A stretch of DNA of 64,000 nt from an uncultured Lachnospiraceae bacterium. GTDB taxonomy: Bacteria; Bacillota; Clostridia; Lachnospirales; Lachnospiraceae. Where the stretch lies: positions 100,280 to 164,279 of the forward strand of contig ONEK01000003.1 of NCBI GenBank assembly GCA_900316855.1, read 5' to 3'. The translations under genes and the position numbers were made by a program. Position 1 is the stretch's first letter; each line of letters opens with the position of its first letter. Under the pieces are notes generated by a model. The model was given only the letters and a program-made list of their open reading frames with translations, was not told the DNA's origin and made no database searches. Shown here one piece after another: positions 26,266 through 35,620 of the stretch.

Positions 26266-28155
26266 TCAGTGCCCCTTCCGCGGCGTGTACACGCCCCTCT
26301 GGATCTTCTTCGCCTTCTTGATCTGATACATCAGGTCATCCGCGTTATCAATCGCTTCCTGCAGCGGCATATCCGGACTCTCGACAATATACTGGCCCAG
26401 CGAAAACTGCAGGTCGAAGTCGAATTTCTTCTCCTCCAGATAGGCGTCCGACGTCTTCCGGAAATCGTCCATGATGCTCATCTCGCTCATGGTGACGAAC
26501 TCGTCTCCGCCGTATCTCATGGAGAAGACGACCTTGCGCTCGCCGATGTGCTCCAGGATCTCACCCGTCGCCATGATCGCCTCATCGCCGCTGTCATGGC
26601 TGAAGTTGTCGTTGATCGCCTTCATGTTGTCGATATCGATGAAGCAGATGTAGATCTTCTTCCCCTCGCTCTGCAGCGTATCATAGTAGCGCTTGCCGTA
26701 GTTGTTGAGGCCGAACCGGTTGTACAGCCCCGTCAGGGAATCCGTCATATACAGGTCCGTCAGCTGCTCGTTCAGCCTGCGCAGCAGGTTCTTGCGGCGG
26801 ATCATTTCGATGGAGTTCTCGATGTATTCCAGGACAATTTCCAGGAAGTAGAACTGCATGATCGGGGACAGCTCCGTCACCGCGATATAGCCGATGCAGA
26901 TCTCCTCATAGCGCAGCGGATAGACGACAATCATCTGCTTGCCGTCGCGGTACTGCTCCGGCAGGAGCTCCCGCTTGTCGAATTCATCATAGACGTGATA
27001 CTTGTCGTGCTCTATTTCGAGGGGCCGCTTCGACGAAATCGCCATCAGCAGCATGCGGTCGCCGTAATGACGCACGGATTCGGCGTTCTCGTATTTGTCC
27101 ACGTAATCCTTGTTGATGACGAGGTAGGACGTGCCGCAGCCGATGTTGACGCCGTCCTGCTCGAACGCGTCCAGCACCTCCTGCATGTTCTCGGCACGTT
27201 CCATGCGTGATCCCATGCTGTCCCTCAGGGTATAAAACAGCTTCGTGTAATAATCCATCTGCTGGTGCCGGTGGCGCAGGTTCTGCAGGTCCGTCCTGGA
27301 ATAGCCGCAGCCGCACGACATGGAGAAGATCGGCCGGTACCCCGGGTCCCTGGGGATGGCTGAGTTCTTGCCGCTGATCGCGTCACGCAGCACCCACATG
27401 GCTGTGTAGGCAATCTCCTCGTAGCTGCGGTCGATCGTCGTGATCCTGGGGTCATTGGATTCCGCGATGCCGATATTGTCGAAGCCGGTCACGATCACGT
27501 CGTCCGGCACACGGTAACCCGCCGCCTTCAGGGCGTCCACCGCGGACACAGCCTGCTCGTCATTGGAGCAGATCAGCGCGTCCGGCAGCACACCGCCCTC
27601 CAGGATGGTCTGCACCGCGTTCGTGCCGGACTGACCCGCCCAGGTTCCCGGAATGATCCGGGTATTTTCCTTCGGAATGCCGTTCTCGCGGCAGGTGTCC
27701 ACGAAGGCCCGTGTCCGGTCCCGCGCTTCCTCCGAGCTCTCCGGCCCCTGCACGAAGGCCAGCGTCATGGCGCCGTGCTCCACGATCACATGGTGCACCA
27801 TCTCCTTCATGGCACTGTAATTGTCCGTGCCGACGAACATGCAGTCGTTCAGCCGGTTGTTGATGGACACGACCGGCACATGGTTCTCATGCGCGCGGTC
27901 CGCGATGACCTGCTTCTCCTTCAGGTCCCACACGCGGTTGCCCTGAATGATAATCCCGTCATAGGTTGAAATCTGGGGAACATTGAAAATCTGAAACACG
28001 GACTGATCCGCCACCTGTGAGCCATACCTTCCGAAGCCCTCGATGACATTGACCGTCGTATCCTGATACACGTGCAGGAAGCGCTCCAGCCCGCGGAAAT
28101 ACTGGCTTGTTATCTCATTGTTCCAATCGTAGGTGAAAAATGCGATCTTATACAT
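26266..28155 (-). CDS. Diguanylate cyclase with LacI/periplasmic-binding-like sensor domain
   Basis: A 629-residue protein without signal peptide or membrane helix. Residues 1-290 look like the ligand-binding domain of LacI-type regulators: IIIQGNRVWDL, PVVSINNRLND, PDALICSNDEQAVSAVDALKAA, VIVTGFDNIGIAES. There is no DNA-binding helix-turn-helix in front. A middle GAF-like or coiled region (about 310-460) leads to a C-terminal GGDEF domain with SLTGLYNRFGL and an intact YGGDEF active site (about 547-552). It should make c-di-GMP in response to a cytoplasmic sugar-like ligand. A strong promoter lies about 105-135 bp upstream, but the ribosome site is poor. Confidence 0.88.
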   Translation of the reverse strand: MYKIAFFTYDWNNEITSQYFRGLERFLHVYQDTTVNVIEGFGRYGSQVADQSVFQIFNVPQISTYDGIIIQGNRVWDLKEKQVIADRAHENHVPVVSINNRLNDCMFVGTDNYSAMKEMVHHVIVEHGAMTLAFVQGPESSEEARDRTRAFVDTCRENGIPKENTRIIPGTWAGQSGTNAVQTILEGGVLPDALICSNDEQAVSAVDALKAAGYRVPDDVIVTGFDNIGIAESNDPRITTIDRSYEEIAYTAMWVLRDAISGKNSAIPRDPGYRPIFSMSCGCGYSRTDLQNLRHRHQQMDYYTKLFYTLRDSMGSRMERAENMQEVLDAFEQDGVNIGCGTSYLVINKDYVDKYENAESVRHYGDRMLLMAISSKRPLEIEHDKYHVYDEFDKRELLPEQYRDGKQMIVVYPLRYEEICIGYIAVTELSPIMQFYFLEIVLEYIENSIEMIRRKNLLRRLNEQLTDLYMTDSLTGLYNRFGLNNYGKRYYDTLQSEGKKIYICFIDIDNMKAINDNFSHDSGDEAIMATGEILEHIGERKVVFSMRYGGDEFVTMSEMSIMDDFRKTSDAYLEEKKFDFDLQFSLGQYIVESPDMPLQEAIDNADDLMYQIKKAKKIQRGVYTPRKGH

Positions 28156-28259
28156 ACGCTTTATCAGCTTCAGTCAGAAGACACCTCCGCGGACAGCAGA
28201 AAATTCGCAGAACGCCTGCCGCAGGGCACAGACTGCCCCCATTAAACAAAATCACATTC

Positions 28260-28288
28260 ATCATAGATCACTCAACCGTTTTGGTCAA
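28260..28288 (-). promoter_or_regulatory. Sigma-A promoter of the GGDEF gene
   Basis: TTGACC (28288-28283), 17 bp, TATGAT (28265-28260) on the minus strand, about 105 bp upstream of the start codon. Confidence 0.65.
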
Positions 28289-28319
28289 TGAACCAGCAGG
28301 GACGAGATCAGTGCCCATT

Positions 28320-28652
28320 TCAGGCCTTCCCGGAATTAATAATTTCGCTGATATCCCGTCCGCCATAAAAAATCCGGATCACCGTAACGGTACGTCTCTC
28401 ATCATCTATGGTGTAGAATATCACAAAATTATCGACGGGGACTTTGTGCATCCCCATGCTTCTCCATGGCTCCCAATCCACAATGTCATATCTCGCCGGC
28501 ATAAAACCAAGCGATCGGATCTCTTCCCGTATCCGGTTTGTCTGGCCTTTCGCATTTCCGGGAGATTCAAGGTCAGATGCGATGTATGAATAGATCTCTG
28601 ATAAATCGTCCTTTGCCCTCGGGGAGTAAAGAACAGCATAGTCACCATTCAT
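28320..28652 (-). CDS. RelE/ParE-family toxin
   Basis: A 110-residue toxin-like protein with YAVLYSPRAKDDLSEIYSYI at the start and a final strand TVTVIRIFYGGRDISEII, the classic ParE/RelE ending. Its start overlaps the RelB-like antitoxin stop by 4 bp (ATGA). Members act as ribosome-dependent RNases or gyrase inhibitors; the subtype is not fixed here. It is transcribed from the promoter upstream of the antitoxin. Confidence 0.9.
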   Translation of the reverse strand: MNGDYAVLYSPRAKDDLSEIYSYIASDLESPGNAKGQTNRIREEIRSLGFMPARYDIVDWEPWRSMGMHKVPVDNFVIFYTIDDERRTVTVIRIFYGGRDISEIINSGKA

Positions 28653-28954
28653 ATGCCAAACTCCTCTCGAAGTTCAGCATCTACTTCATCGGCTGTGTAG
28701 GTTCTGCCGGTTTTCATGGACTCTACACCCTTCATGAGCTCCGCATCCAGCTGTTCACGAGACATACCACGAATCGCGGTGGGTTTCCCGGATGGAAGCC
28801 GAAGCTCAAAGGGCATACCATTGGTCAGCACAATCTGACTGTACAGCATCTGAATTGCACTGGATGGAGTAATTCCAAGCTGTGACAGAATGCTCTCGGC
28901 ATTTTCCTTCAAACCAGTATCAATGCGCGCATAAACCGCAGATGTATTTGCCAT
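28649..28954 (-). CDS. RelB/DinJ-family antitoxin
   Basis: A 101-residue antitoxin. The ribbon-helix-helix N-terminus (VYARIDTGLKENAESILSQL, then GITPSSAIQMLYSQIV) is the RelB/DinJ signature. The C-terminal part binds the toxin. GGAGA precedes the ATG at a slightly long distance. The RHH domain should autoregulate the operon from the promoter at 29058-29086. Order antitoxin then toxin with a 4-bp overlap is standard. Confidence 0.92.
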   Translation of the reverse strand: MANTSAVYARIDTGLKENAESILSQLGITPSSAIQMLYSQIVLTNGMPFELRLPSGKPTAIRGMSREQLDAELMKGVESMKTGRTYTADEVDAELREEFGI

Positions 28955-29012
28955 AATATTATTATCTCCGTTCCTGTAAAAATTCGCTGCAATCGAACAA
29001 AACCAGCGGTTG

Positions 29013-29036
29013 TGCTATTGCTCTTGCTGTTGCTGT
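29013..29036. repeat. Hexanucleotide tandem repeat upstream of relBE
   Basis: Four units TGCTAT, TGCTCT, TGCTGT, TGCTGT lie in the 5' leader between the antitoxin gene and its promoter. Confidence 0.7.
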
Positions 29037-29057
29037 TGGACCTTTCAACCAATAAGT

Positions 29058-29086
29058 ATCATCGCAGAAAATCATGTTATTTGCAA
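29058..29086 (-). promoter_or_regulatory. Candidate promoter of the RelB/RelE operon
   Basis: TTGCAA (29086-29081), 17 bp, GATGAT (29063-29058) on the minus strand. The rest of the 328-bp gap to the tRNA holds the hexamer repeat and the tRNA promoter. Confidence 0.45.
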
Positions 29087-29153
29087 GCAAATGCAGTCAA
29101 TTGTTGTCAATCGCAGCTTTCTGATCACCTGTAGGTTCACCTGAAAATCTTTC

Positions 29154-29181
29154 TTGTTTTCCGGCAAAAGCGTGGTATACT
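29154..29181 (+). promoter_or_regulatory. Promoter of tRNA-Ala
   Basis: TTGTTT (29154-29159), 16 bp, TATACT (29176-29181). A roughly 95-nt leader follows before the tRNA and contains a 7-bp hairpin CACAGTC/GACTGTG. Confidence 0.6.
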
Positions 29182-29282
29182 GAACGAGTTGAGCGCCGTT
29201 ACCGAAAATGCACAGTCTGTTCTTCATCCGTGGGACTGTGTCGAAAAATGACGTTCAACGGTGAGATCAGCAGATTGAATAC

Positions 29283-29355
29283 GGGGACATAGCTCAGTTG
29301 GGAGAGCGCAGCGTTCGCAACGCTGAGGTCGCGGGTTCGAATCCCGTTGTCTCCA
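29283..29355 (+). tRNA. tRNA-Ala (anticodon CGC)
   Basis: A full cloverleaf fits. The acceptor stem GGGGACA/TGTCTCC has one G-T pair and the D arm is GCTC...GAGC. The anticodon stem CAGCG/CGCTG has loop TTCGCAA, giving anticodon CGC. The T arm carries GGGTTCGAATCCC-type pairing and the discriminator base is A. CCA is not encoded. It decodes GCG, a useful codon in this GC-rich genome. Confidence 0.96.
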
Positions 29356-29364
29356 TGAATCCTG

Positions 29365-29402
29365 AAGCCTCCGGGTGCCGTTTGCGCGGCTTCCGGAGGC
29401 TT
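29365..29402 (+). terminator. Terminator after tRNA-Ala
   Basis: AAGCCTCCGG and CCGGAGGCTT form a perfect 10-bp stem with an 18-nt loop. The following sequence is only weakly T-rich. Confidence 0.6.
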
Positions 29403-29498
29403 GATTAATACCTTGAAGCGATAAATCGCCGGTTTTTGCCGGAAAATGTTACAAAATTATTAATTTTCCCTCCTCCCCTATTGAAAAGTTCCACTCCC

Positions 29499-29506
29499 GC
29501 CGATAT
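29499..29506 (+). promoter_or_regulatory. Sigma-28 -10 element GCCGATAT
   Basis: A perfect match to the SigD/FliA -10 box, 79 bp before the FliD-like start. TTGAAAAG lies about where the -35 is expected, but with a spacer of 12-14 rather than 15 bp. Confidence 0.65.
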
Positions 29507-29585
29507 ACTGGTACATAAGAAAATAGAATTATTATCGTGAGCGGAATATCAGGCTTCGATAACGTTTTCGGAAAGGAGAGACGCT

Positions 29586-30653
29586 TTGAGCGGGATCAGC
29601 GGAATCAACAGCATTTACAGCATGCTGAGTCTGGGCGCTACGGCAGGTGCCGCGGCCAGGACTGTTACGCGCATCAATAAGATCACGACGTCCGACGGCG
29701 TCTCCCAGAACGCGGTTGATACCGCCGCGCTGGAGCGGGCGAAGCGCCTTGCCTCCGCGCAGAATACGACCGCGGCCCGTCAGCTGAACAGCACGATCTC
29801 CGGCTATAAGGACGATCTCGCCGATGTCACGGCGGCAGCTTCGCAGCTGAATGCCAATAACGCCGCGGGCGTGTTCAACTACTACGATTACGGCTCCACG
29901 GATGAGAACGTTGCCGCGGTTTCCGCGGGAAAGAGTCTCACCGAGGATAAGAGCTTTTCCCTCACTGTCAATACTCTCGCGGATGCGAAGACAGGTGCGA
30001 AGGCATCCTATTCCATCACGAACGCGGACGGCAGCACGACGGATTACACGGCTGACACGAATCAGATATCGCTTCCGGACGGCTCCGGTACCGCCGAGCT
30101 CAGAGCGGTCGGCACAACGGATGTCTACTCCGGCATTGACGCGGACAAGATCGTCGGCGCGATGCAGGATCTCGTGAGCGCGTACAACAAGGTCAACACC
30201 AACGCACTGAAGAGCTCTGTCGCTTCGATGGCTTCCTTTACACAGGCAGCCGGAACGAAGGCCATGGCGGCGGCAGGCCTCTCCTATGACACGAACGGGA
30301 AGCTCCAGCTTGACAGGGACCAGCTCGTGAAGTCCCTCTCCAGTGATTTCGACGGCATGAAGCAGACAATCGGCGGAACGAACGGCCTCGCTTCTCTCCT
30401 GTCGCAGTCCGCGACGGACACGATCAACGACACCATCGACCGCGTTTCGAGCAACGCCTATTACCAGACCGAGAGCGCTTATAACCGCCAGCAGGCACAG
30501 AGGTCCCAGGACCTCGCGAGCAGCCTGACGAGTCAGACAGCGGCTTCCAGCACGCGCGATCTCTTCCGCAGCATGTACGACTTCTCGAAGGCAGGTCCCT
30601 ATAACCTCTCGAACTTCTACGCGGTAGGGCAGCTCTTCAATCAGGACGTGTAA
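29586..30653 (+). CDS. FliD-like (flagellar filament cap / hook-associated protein 2) protein
   Basis: A 355-residue protein. Its C-terminal half matches the FliD pattern: a long helix [20 protein letters not shown], then [20 protein letters not shown] and a following DGMKQTIGG segment. The N-terminus is not the usual FliD start, and true FliD proteins are generally longer (over 450 residues). No signal peptide is seen, as expected for flagellar export. The start is TTG with AAGGAGA 7 nt upstream. The sigma-28 -10 box supports membership of the late flagellar regulon. No chaperone fliS is adjacent. Its 3' end overlaps that of the convergent MCP gene by 13 bp. Confidence 0.75.
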   Translation: MSGISGINSIYSMLSLGATAGAAARTVTRINKITTSDGVSQNAVDTAALERAKRLASAQNTTAARQLNSTISGYKDDLADVTAAASQLNANNAAGVFNYYDYGSTDENVAAVSAGKSLTEDKSFSLTVNTLADAKTGAKASYSITNADGSTTDYTADTNQISLPDGSGTAELRAVGTTDVYSGIDADKIVGAMQDLVSAYNKVNTNALKSSVASMASFTQAAGTKAMAAAGLSYDTNGKLQLDRDQLVKSLSSDFDGMKQTIGGTNGLASLLSQSATDTINDTIDRVSSNAYYQTESAYNRQQAQRSQDLASSLTSQTAASSTRDLFRSMYDFSKAGPYNLSNFYAVGQLFNQDV

Positions 30654-32485
30654 TTGCCTTGTGTCTCCGGCACCAGGAACCGCGACGTCGCCTCCGTGAG
30701 CTTTTTCGTGACGGCGGTATTCTCATCCATGGCGTCAGAGATGCCGGCCATCTCGGACGCAATCCTCTGACTGTTGTCCGCGCTCATCCGGATGGCCTCC
30801 GTGCTCTCCTTCACGGAGCTGGAAATCTCGTTGATGGAGTCAGCCACCTGGTTCATGCTGGTGCCCAGCGTGTCCGCCTTCGAATGGAAATTCGTCAGCA
30901 GCTCGTTCATGATGCCGGCAGCGTTCTCGTATTTCTCGCCCGTATTCACAAATTCATCGTAGTCACGGATCACATCGGAGTTCAGGTACTCCAGCATGCT
31001 GTTCGCGCTTCCGGCAAGATTCTCCACAGCCTGCATGACATTCGCACTCATGCCCTGAATCGTCGCCGCCGTCTTCTGCGTGTTCGCGGCCAGCGAGCTG
31101 ATTTCCCGCGCCACAACGGCAAAGCCCTTGCCGGCTTCCCCGGCGCGCGCCGCCTCAATCGAGGCGTTCACCGCCAGGATATTCGTCTCCTTCGCAATGT
31201 CAAGGATATTCTTCGTGAGCGTTGAGATCTCCCTGACCTCCCCGCTCTTTTTCACGGAAACCGAGAGCTCTTCCTTAAGGCTCTCCATCTTGCCACAGGC
31301 ATCCGCCTTCTTCTTCAGGACCGTCTCCTTCAGCGTGACAGCCTCCGCGCGGATGCCGTCCGCCTTCTTCTTGCCGTCCAGGGCATCGCTCCGGATACCC
31401 TCCGTCAGCTCATGAACCTGTGTCACCTCGTCATTGATGCCGTTCACAGTGCCGGAGACGGACATCATGGTCGCGGACAGCTCCTCCATCGCGGCCGACG
31501 TGCTGGTCACGGACGCGTTCGCCTGATCGAGCTCCCCGGTCACGGCCTTCCCCGACCTCTCGAGGACCGCGGCGCCGTGCACGACGTTTTCCATGATCTC
31601 ATCGAGCGTTTCGAGGAAGAGGTTGATGCCGTTCTTTAAATACAGCAGCTCCGAGCCCGTCCTCGTCCGGATGCGGAGCTTTAAGTTGCCCCGGTTCTCC
31701 TCGATGAGGCGGATCATGTGGTTGACCTCCTTCGCCATCTTCTTCACGACGCGCACGATGCCAAAATAACTGATCGCGTAGTTCAGCAGGATCAGAACGA
31801 TGAGCACTCTCGTGCCGGCACTCGTGATGCGCTCGCCCTCGTAGAGCTTCTGTGACATCACTGCGTTGCTCTCTTCCGCCGCCCTCTCAACAGAGGTATC
31901 AATCGCCTTCGCGCTGTGGAACACGGCCGCCTTCTGGATCACGGCGCGGCCAAACAAGAGCTCCTGCGCGTTCTTCGTATCGCCCGCGTCCGCGGCGGTA
32001 AGCGCCTGCTGCACGAGGCCGTACATCCTGCCATAGGCGTCCTGCATCTCCTGAAGGGCGGCAAGCTCCGCGGCGTCCGCCTGCGGGTCCGTGTACTGAC
32101 CCGCAAGGGCCGCGAAATCCTGCGCGACGCTGTCATTCATTGCCTCGATCCCGGGCAGCAGCTGCTCCTTCGTCTCCTTCGCGTCCGCCGCGACATACCC
32201 GATCGCCTCGTCATAGAGCGACATGATGTCCTGCTTGAGCGCGGCCTCCCCGCGGCTCAGCTCCAGCACGGTCGCAGACGATTCGCGGCTCGTCTTCGTA
32301 TTGTCCCGCATGGAACCGATGACGAGCTGCATCACCGTCATGAAGGCGATAAGGATCACGAGATTGACCGCCGTCACCTGAAATAAAATTGTATTGAAGA
32401 ATAACGGCCTTTTCCTGCGGCCTGTGACAGCGGAGGCGCCCGCGCCGGATGCTCCCGCCTTCTTCGCGTGTCCGGTCAGTCTCAT
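30641..32485 (-). CDS. Methyl-accepting chemotaxis protein
   Basis: A 614-residue transducer. The first membrane helix (about residues 28-52) is followed by a helical-bundle ligand domain (about 55-220) of four-helix-bundle type. A second membrane helix (about 225-245) leads to a HAMP-like segment and the signalling hairpin tip [20 protein letters not shown]. Its start overlaps the stop of a solute-binding lipoprotein gene by 4 bp (ATGA), so the two proteins are made together. The expected reading is that the lipoprotein presents a ligand to this receptor. The tip sequence is intact for CheA/CheW contact. Confidence 0.93.
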   Translation of the reverse strand: MRLTGHAKKAGASGAGASAVTGRRKRPLFFNTILFQVTAVNLVILIAFMTVMQLVIGSMRDNTKTSRESSATVLELSRGEAALKQDIMSLYDEAIGYVAADAKETKEQLLPGIEAMNDSVAQDFAALAGQYTDPQADAAELAALQEMQDAYGRMYGLVQQALTAADAGDTKNAQELLFGRAVIQKAAVFHSAKAIDTSVERAAEESNAVMSQKLYEGERITSAGTRVLIVLILLNYAISYFGIVRVVKKMAKEVNHMIRLIEENRGNLKLRIRTRTGSELLYLKNGINLFLETLDEIMENVVHGAAVLERSGKAVTGELDQANASVTSTSAAMEELSATMMSVSGTVNGINDEVTQVHELTEGIRSDALDGKKKADGIRAEAVTLKETVLKKKADACGKMESLKEELSVSVKKSGEVREISTLTKNILDIAKETNILAVNASIEAARAGEAGKGFAVVAREISSLAANTQKTAATIQGMSANVMQAVENLAGSANSMLEYLNSDVIRDYDEFVNTGEKYENAAGIMNELLTNFHSKADTLGTSMNQVADSINEISSSVKESTEAIRMSADNSQRIASEMAGISDAMDENTAVTKKLTEATSRFLVPETQGNYTS

Positions 32486-33993
32486 TGTGCGTCCTCCTCT
32501 GCCTTGTTGTAGTATTTGCGGATGGCTTCCTGCAATGCGTAGGTGAAGCCCTTCGCGCTCATCTTCTTACTGCGGGCGTACTGGCTGAAGACCGTGCCGA
32601 GCGCGTTCTTCGCGATGCCCTCCTTCAGCTCCATCCAATGCCAGGAGGACGTCTTCCCGTTCGCGAGATATTCGCGGATGACCGGCGCAAACGGATCACT
32701 CCCGACATAAGTGGAGGAACGGAACGGACTCACAAAGCCCGCTTCCTCCGCGAGGATCTTCTGTCCCTCGTCGCCCGCGCAGAAATTCAGGAAATCCTTC
32801 GCCTCGTCCACATTGCCTTCCTTCGAGACCGCCCACCAGGACGGCGAATTCGTAAGAATCGTATCCATACCATCCTCAAAGGCGTACGGCACCATGCCGA
32901 CCCCGAAGTTTCCCGCCTGTTCATAGGCGTCGGCATCGACGCCCGTCATCATGGCGCCGATCCAGGACCCCTGGGGGATAAAGGCGTATTTTCCGGCGGC
33001 AAAGTTCCGCACCTGGTCGTCATACGTTCCGTCGGTTAAAAGCTTCGGGGCCGCGTAGCTCTGCAGGAGACCGACGAACTGCGCAAAGTGCAGCGCGCGG
33101 TCCGGATCGAGCTTCTGGCTGCTGTTGATGAGGTCGAGATAGGTCGTGTCGTCCCGCGCAAGTCCCTCATCCAGATACACGCCGAACAGATGATTTCCCG
33201 TCGACCAGTAGAGGTTCTGATCCTCGGCGCAGTAGCCGGACACCGCGGTGAGGCCGAGCTTCTTCTTCATTTTATTGAGCTTCTGGAACGCCTCGCGGAA
33301 CTGCTTCGGTCCTGTAAGCGACGCGGGATCAATGGCCGCCTCCTTCAGGATGTCCGCGTTATAGGCAAGTCCGATGGCCTCCGTCGTATAGGGAAAGCCG
33401 AGGACCGCACCCGATTCCGGATCCGCATAGGAAGCGTCGGTGTCACCAACCCACGGCTCGCCCGAGAGGTCGGCAATAAGGCCGTCCCAGCTCGCGAAGC
33501 TCGCCGCCTCGCACGCGAAGATGTCCGGCATGTTGTCGGACAGGTAATAGCCCTTCAGCAGCGCCTGCGCATCCGCTCCGGCTGCCGTGGACTCCACGGT
33601 GACCTTCGTCCCTGTCTTCGCCTCATACGCAGCCGCAAGGTCCTTCAGCGGCTGGTCCACCTCGCTCTTGCTGTTGAGGAGGCGCAGCGTCTTCGCGGTG
33701 CCTGTGTCCTCACCTGCCGTGCCGGATGTTCCTTCTGCCCCGGCGGACACCCCGGCTGCTCCGGAGGGCGTGCCTTCGCCGGACGCTGCGTTCGCGCCGC
33801 CGGCTTCCGCTGCTCCCGCCGCTTCTTCCGGCGGCTCCGGTCCCTTGATCAGCGACAGTGCCCCCTTAACGGAAACGCCGCTTTCGCTGATGCTGCCGCA
33901 GCCCGCCGCCAGCGCCATCACTCCCGCGAGCACCGTGCACAGCATCTGCCTGTGCCATCCTATCCAGCCCTTTTCTCTGCCCATTTTCGTCAA
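32482..33993 (-). CDS. Extracellular solute-binding lipoprotein (family 1), no permease nearby
   Basis: A 503-residue secreted protein with signal peptide and lipobox LAAG-C32. A Gly/Ala/Ser-rich spacer (about 45-100) separates the lipid anchor from the family-1 binding fold. That fold has [20 protein letters not shown], then [20 protein letters not shown] and [20 protein letters not shown]. Such proteins usually bind sugars for ABC importers. No permease or ATPase genes are adjacent; the next gene, overlapping by 4 bp, is a chemoreceptor. This argues for a dedicated chemosensory binding protein. The exact ligand cannot be inferred. Confidence 0.9.
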   Translation of the reverse strand: MTKMGREKGWIGWHRQMLCTVLAGVMALAAGCGSISESGVSVKGALSLIKGPEPPEEAAGAAEAGGANAASGEGTPSGAAGVSAGAEGTSGTAGEDTGTAKTLRLLNSKSEVDQPLKDLAAAYEAKTGTKVTVESTAAGADAQALLKGYYLSDNMPDIFACEAASFASWDGLIADLSGEPWVGDTDASYADPESGAVLGFPYTTEAIGLAYNADILKEAAIDPASLTGPKQFREAFQKLNKMKKKLGLTAVSGYCAEDQNLYWSTGNHLFGVYLDEGLARDDTTYLDLINSSQKLDPDRALHFAQFVGLLQSYAAPKLLTDGTYDDQVRNFAAGKYAFIPQGSWIGAMMTGVDADAYEQAGNFGVGMVPYAFEDGMDTILTNSPSWWAVSKEGNVDEAKDFLNFCAGDEGQKILAEEAGFVSPFRSSTYVGSDPFAPVIREYLANGKTSSWHWMELKEGIAKNALGTVFSQYARSKKMSAKGFTYALQEAIRKYYNKAEEDAQ

Positions 33994-34086
33994 CCCTTAT
34001 GGTACGCCCTTACATCTGCCGTCCGCAGACTCACAGTGAAAGCCCGCGCGATACTCTTTCCTGACAAAGCACAGAACTCCAAAATG

Positions 34087-34092
34087 ATTATA
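34087..34092 (-). promoter_or_regulatory. -10 box of the solute-binding protein/MCP operon
   Basis: TATAAT on the minus strand, about 95 bp upstream of the ATG. The -35 region (TTTTTC at 17 bp) is weak. Confidence 0.4.
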
Positions 34093-34152
34093 ACAACATC
34101 CAGAAGAAAGAAAAAGCGAGAGAAGGAGGGAGACCGCTTCTCCTAAGCGCTT

Positions 34153-34197
34153 TTAACGAATCACATTTTAAATTTTTTTCAAAATGTGATTCGTTAA
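34153..34197. repeat. 17-bp palindromic element, left copy
   Basis: TTAACGAATCACATTTT (34153-34169) and AAAATGTGATTCGTTAA (34181-34197) are exact inverted repeats around an 11-nt A/T-rich centre, followed by CTCCCCG. The right arm reaches into the promoter region of the DUF4143 ATPase gene. Confidence 0.9.
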
Positions 34198-34211
34198 CTC
34201 CCCGTTCCTGC

Positions 34212-34217
34212 TATAAT
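34212..34217 (+). promoter_or_regulatory. -10 box of the DUF4143 ATPase gene
   Basis: TATAAT 107 bp upstream of the GTG. The -35 position falls on the palindrome right arm, so a protein bound there would block RNA polymerase. Confidence 0.5.
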
Positions 34218-34324
34218 CATCCCGGAATCACCACCATCATCACCGATCATCACAGGATTCAGCACATGCGGCTCCTGATCAGAGGAGACACCGGAAAGAT
34301 TCCGTACCATCCGGAGGGTATGTC

Positions 34325-35554
34325 GTGGAATTATTCAGAAGAGAGAAATATTTGTCAAAAATACGCGCTTTTTACCATGCCGACGATATTATCAAGGTAA
34401 TCACGGGCGTCCGCCGCTGCGGGAAATCCTCCCTCATGCAGACAATTGCGGAGGAGCTGCAGGAACAGGGCGTTCCCCCGCAGAATATTGTCTATATTGA
34501 CCTTGACCGGCGGGAATACCGGGACATCAGGGTTCCTGACAGGCTCGAACAGCTTATTGTGCGTCAATGTTCCGCGGCGGGAATGAACTATCTCTTCATC
34601 GACGAGATTCAGAACGTCGCAGGATTCGAGGAGGTCATCAACGGCTTCCGCACAGAGGGCGGCTATTCCATTTTCATCACCGGATCCAACTCCTATCTTC
34701 TGAGCGGTGAGCTGGCGACGAAACTGACAGGAAGATACCTGGAATTCGAGCTGTACACTCTCACCTTTGACGAATACATCCGGATGAAGAAATTCTACGG
34801 GAAGGAAGTGTCCCCGGATACCGCGGCGGAGCTGAACCGCTATATCCTCGAGGGCGGCTTTCCCCGGACGATCACGCTTGAAGGGACTGACGCAAGGCGT
34901 CAGTATGTGCGCGGGGTCGTAAACGAAATATTCGAAAAGGATATCCGGACCAGAGTAAAAATAAGAAAAACGGAGACGTTCCGGATCGTAAGGGACTATA
35001 TCATCAACAACTTCGGCGCGACCACCAGCGTCAAGAGGCTCTGTGACGAGCTGAACCGGAACGGGCTTCCGGTCACCAGGGCGACCGTGAACCGGTATAT
35101 TCAGGCTCTCATCGACGCGAAAATACTATACCCCTGTGACAGGTTTGACATGAAGTCCCGAAGGTCCTTAAGTGGCGAGAAGAAATATTATCTGGCAGAT
35201 TCCGGATTCTACTTCAGCGTCAATACGGATAACCGCATCAATTACGGCCCGGTGCTGGAAAATATCGTGTATCTCTACGCCTTAAGTATTGGATACGCTG
35301 TGAGCGTCGGAAGAATCGGAAAGCTGGAGGTGGATTTCATCCTGAGAGACAGCAGTCAGAACTACTCCTATGTTCAGGTAGCCTATACCATCCTTGCCAG
35401 CCGCGAAACCGAAGACCGCGAATACCGCCCGCTGGAGGAGATCCGGGACAACTACGCAAAGTACGTCATGACCACGGACCGGCTGCTGCAGAAGCGAAAC
35501 GGAATTCTTCATGTGAATCTCGAGGATTTCATCATAAACGGCAGCAGATTCTGA
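34325..35554 (+). CDS. ATP-binding protein with AAA_14 and DUF4143 domains
   Basis: A 409-residue cytoplasmic ATPase. Walker A is GVRRCGKSS (about residues 28-36) and Walker B YLFIDEIQN (about 89-97), followed by sensor FITGSNSYLL. The C-terminal DUF4143 has YILEGGFPRTITLEG and a nuclease-like VDFILRDSSQNYSYVQVAY stretch with the D-x-x-V pattern. These proteins are common, patchily distributed and of unknown role. The GTG start has GGAGG about 7 nt upstream. The gene stands alone between two copies of one palindrome, which suggests a self-contained accessory cassette. Confidence 0.9.
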   Translation: MELFRREKYLSKIRAFYHADDIIKVITGVRRCGKSSLMQTIAEELQEQGVPPQNIVYIDLDRREYRDIRVPDRLEQLIVRQCSAAGMNYLFIDEIQNVAGFEEVINGFRTEGGYSIFITGSNSYLLSGELATKLTGRYLEFELYTLTFDEYIRMKKFYGKEVSPDTAAELNRYILEGGFPRTITLEGTDARRQYVRGVVNEIFEKDIRTRVKIRKTETFRIVRDYIINNFGATTSVKRLCDELNRNGLPVTRATVNRYIQALIDAKILYPCDRFDMKSRRSLSGEKKYYLADSGFYFSVNTDNRINYGPVLENIVYLYALSIGYAVSVGRIGKLEVDFILRDSSQNYSYVQVAYTILASRETEDREYRPLEEIRDNYAKYVMTTDRLLQKRNGILHVNLEDFIINGSRF

Positions 35555-35575
35555 GAAGCCTTGTTGAATCGCCAT

Positions 35576-35620
35576 TTAACGAATCACATATTGCAATTTT
35601 GTCAAAAAGTGACGTGTTAA
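35576..35620. repeat. Palindromic element, right (degenerate) copy
   Basis: TTAACGAATCACATATT (35576-35592) and a decayed arm ending GTGTTAA at 35620, followed by CTCCGCG. It supplies the TAA stop of the receiver protein on the minus strand. Confidence 0.85.
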
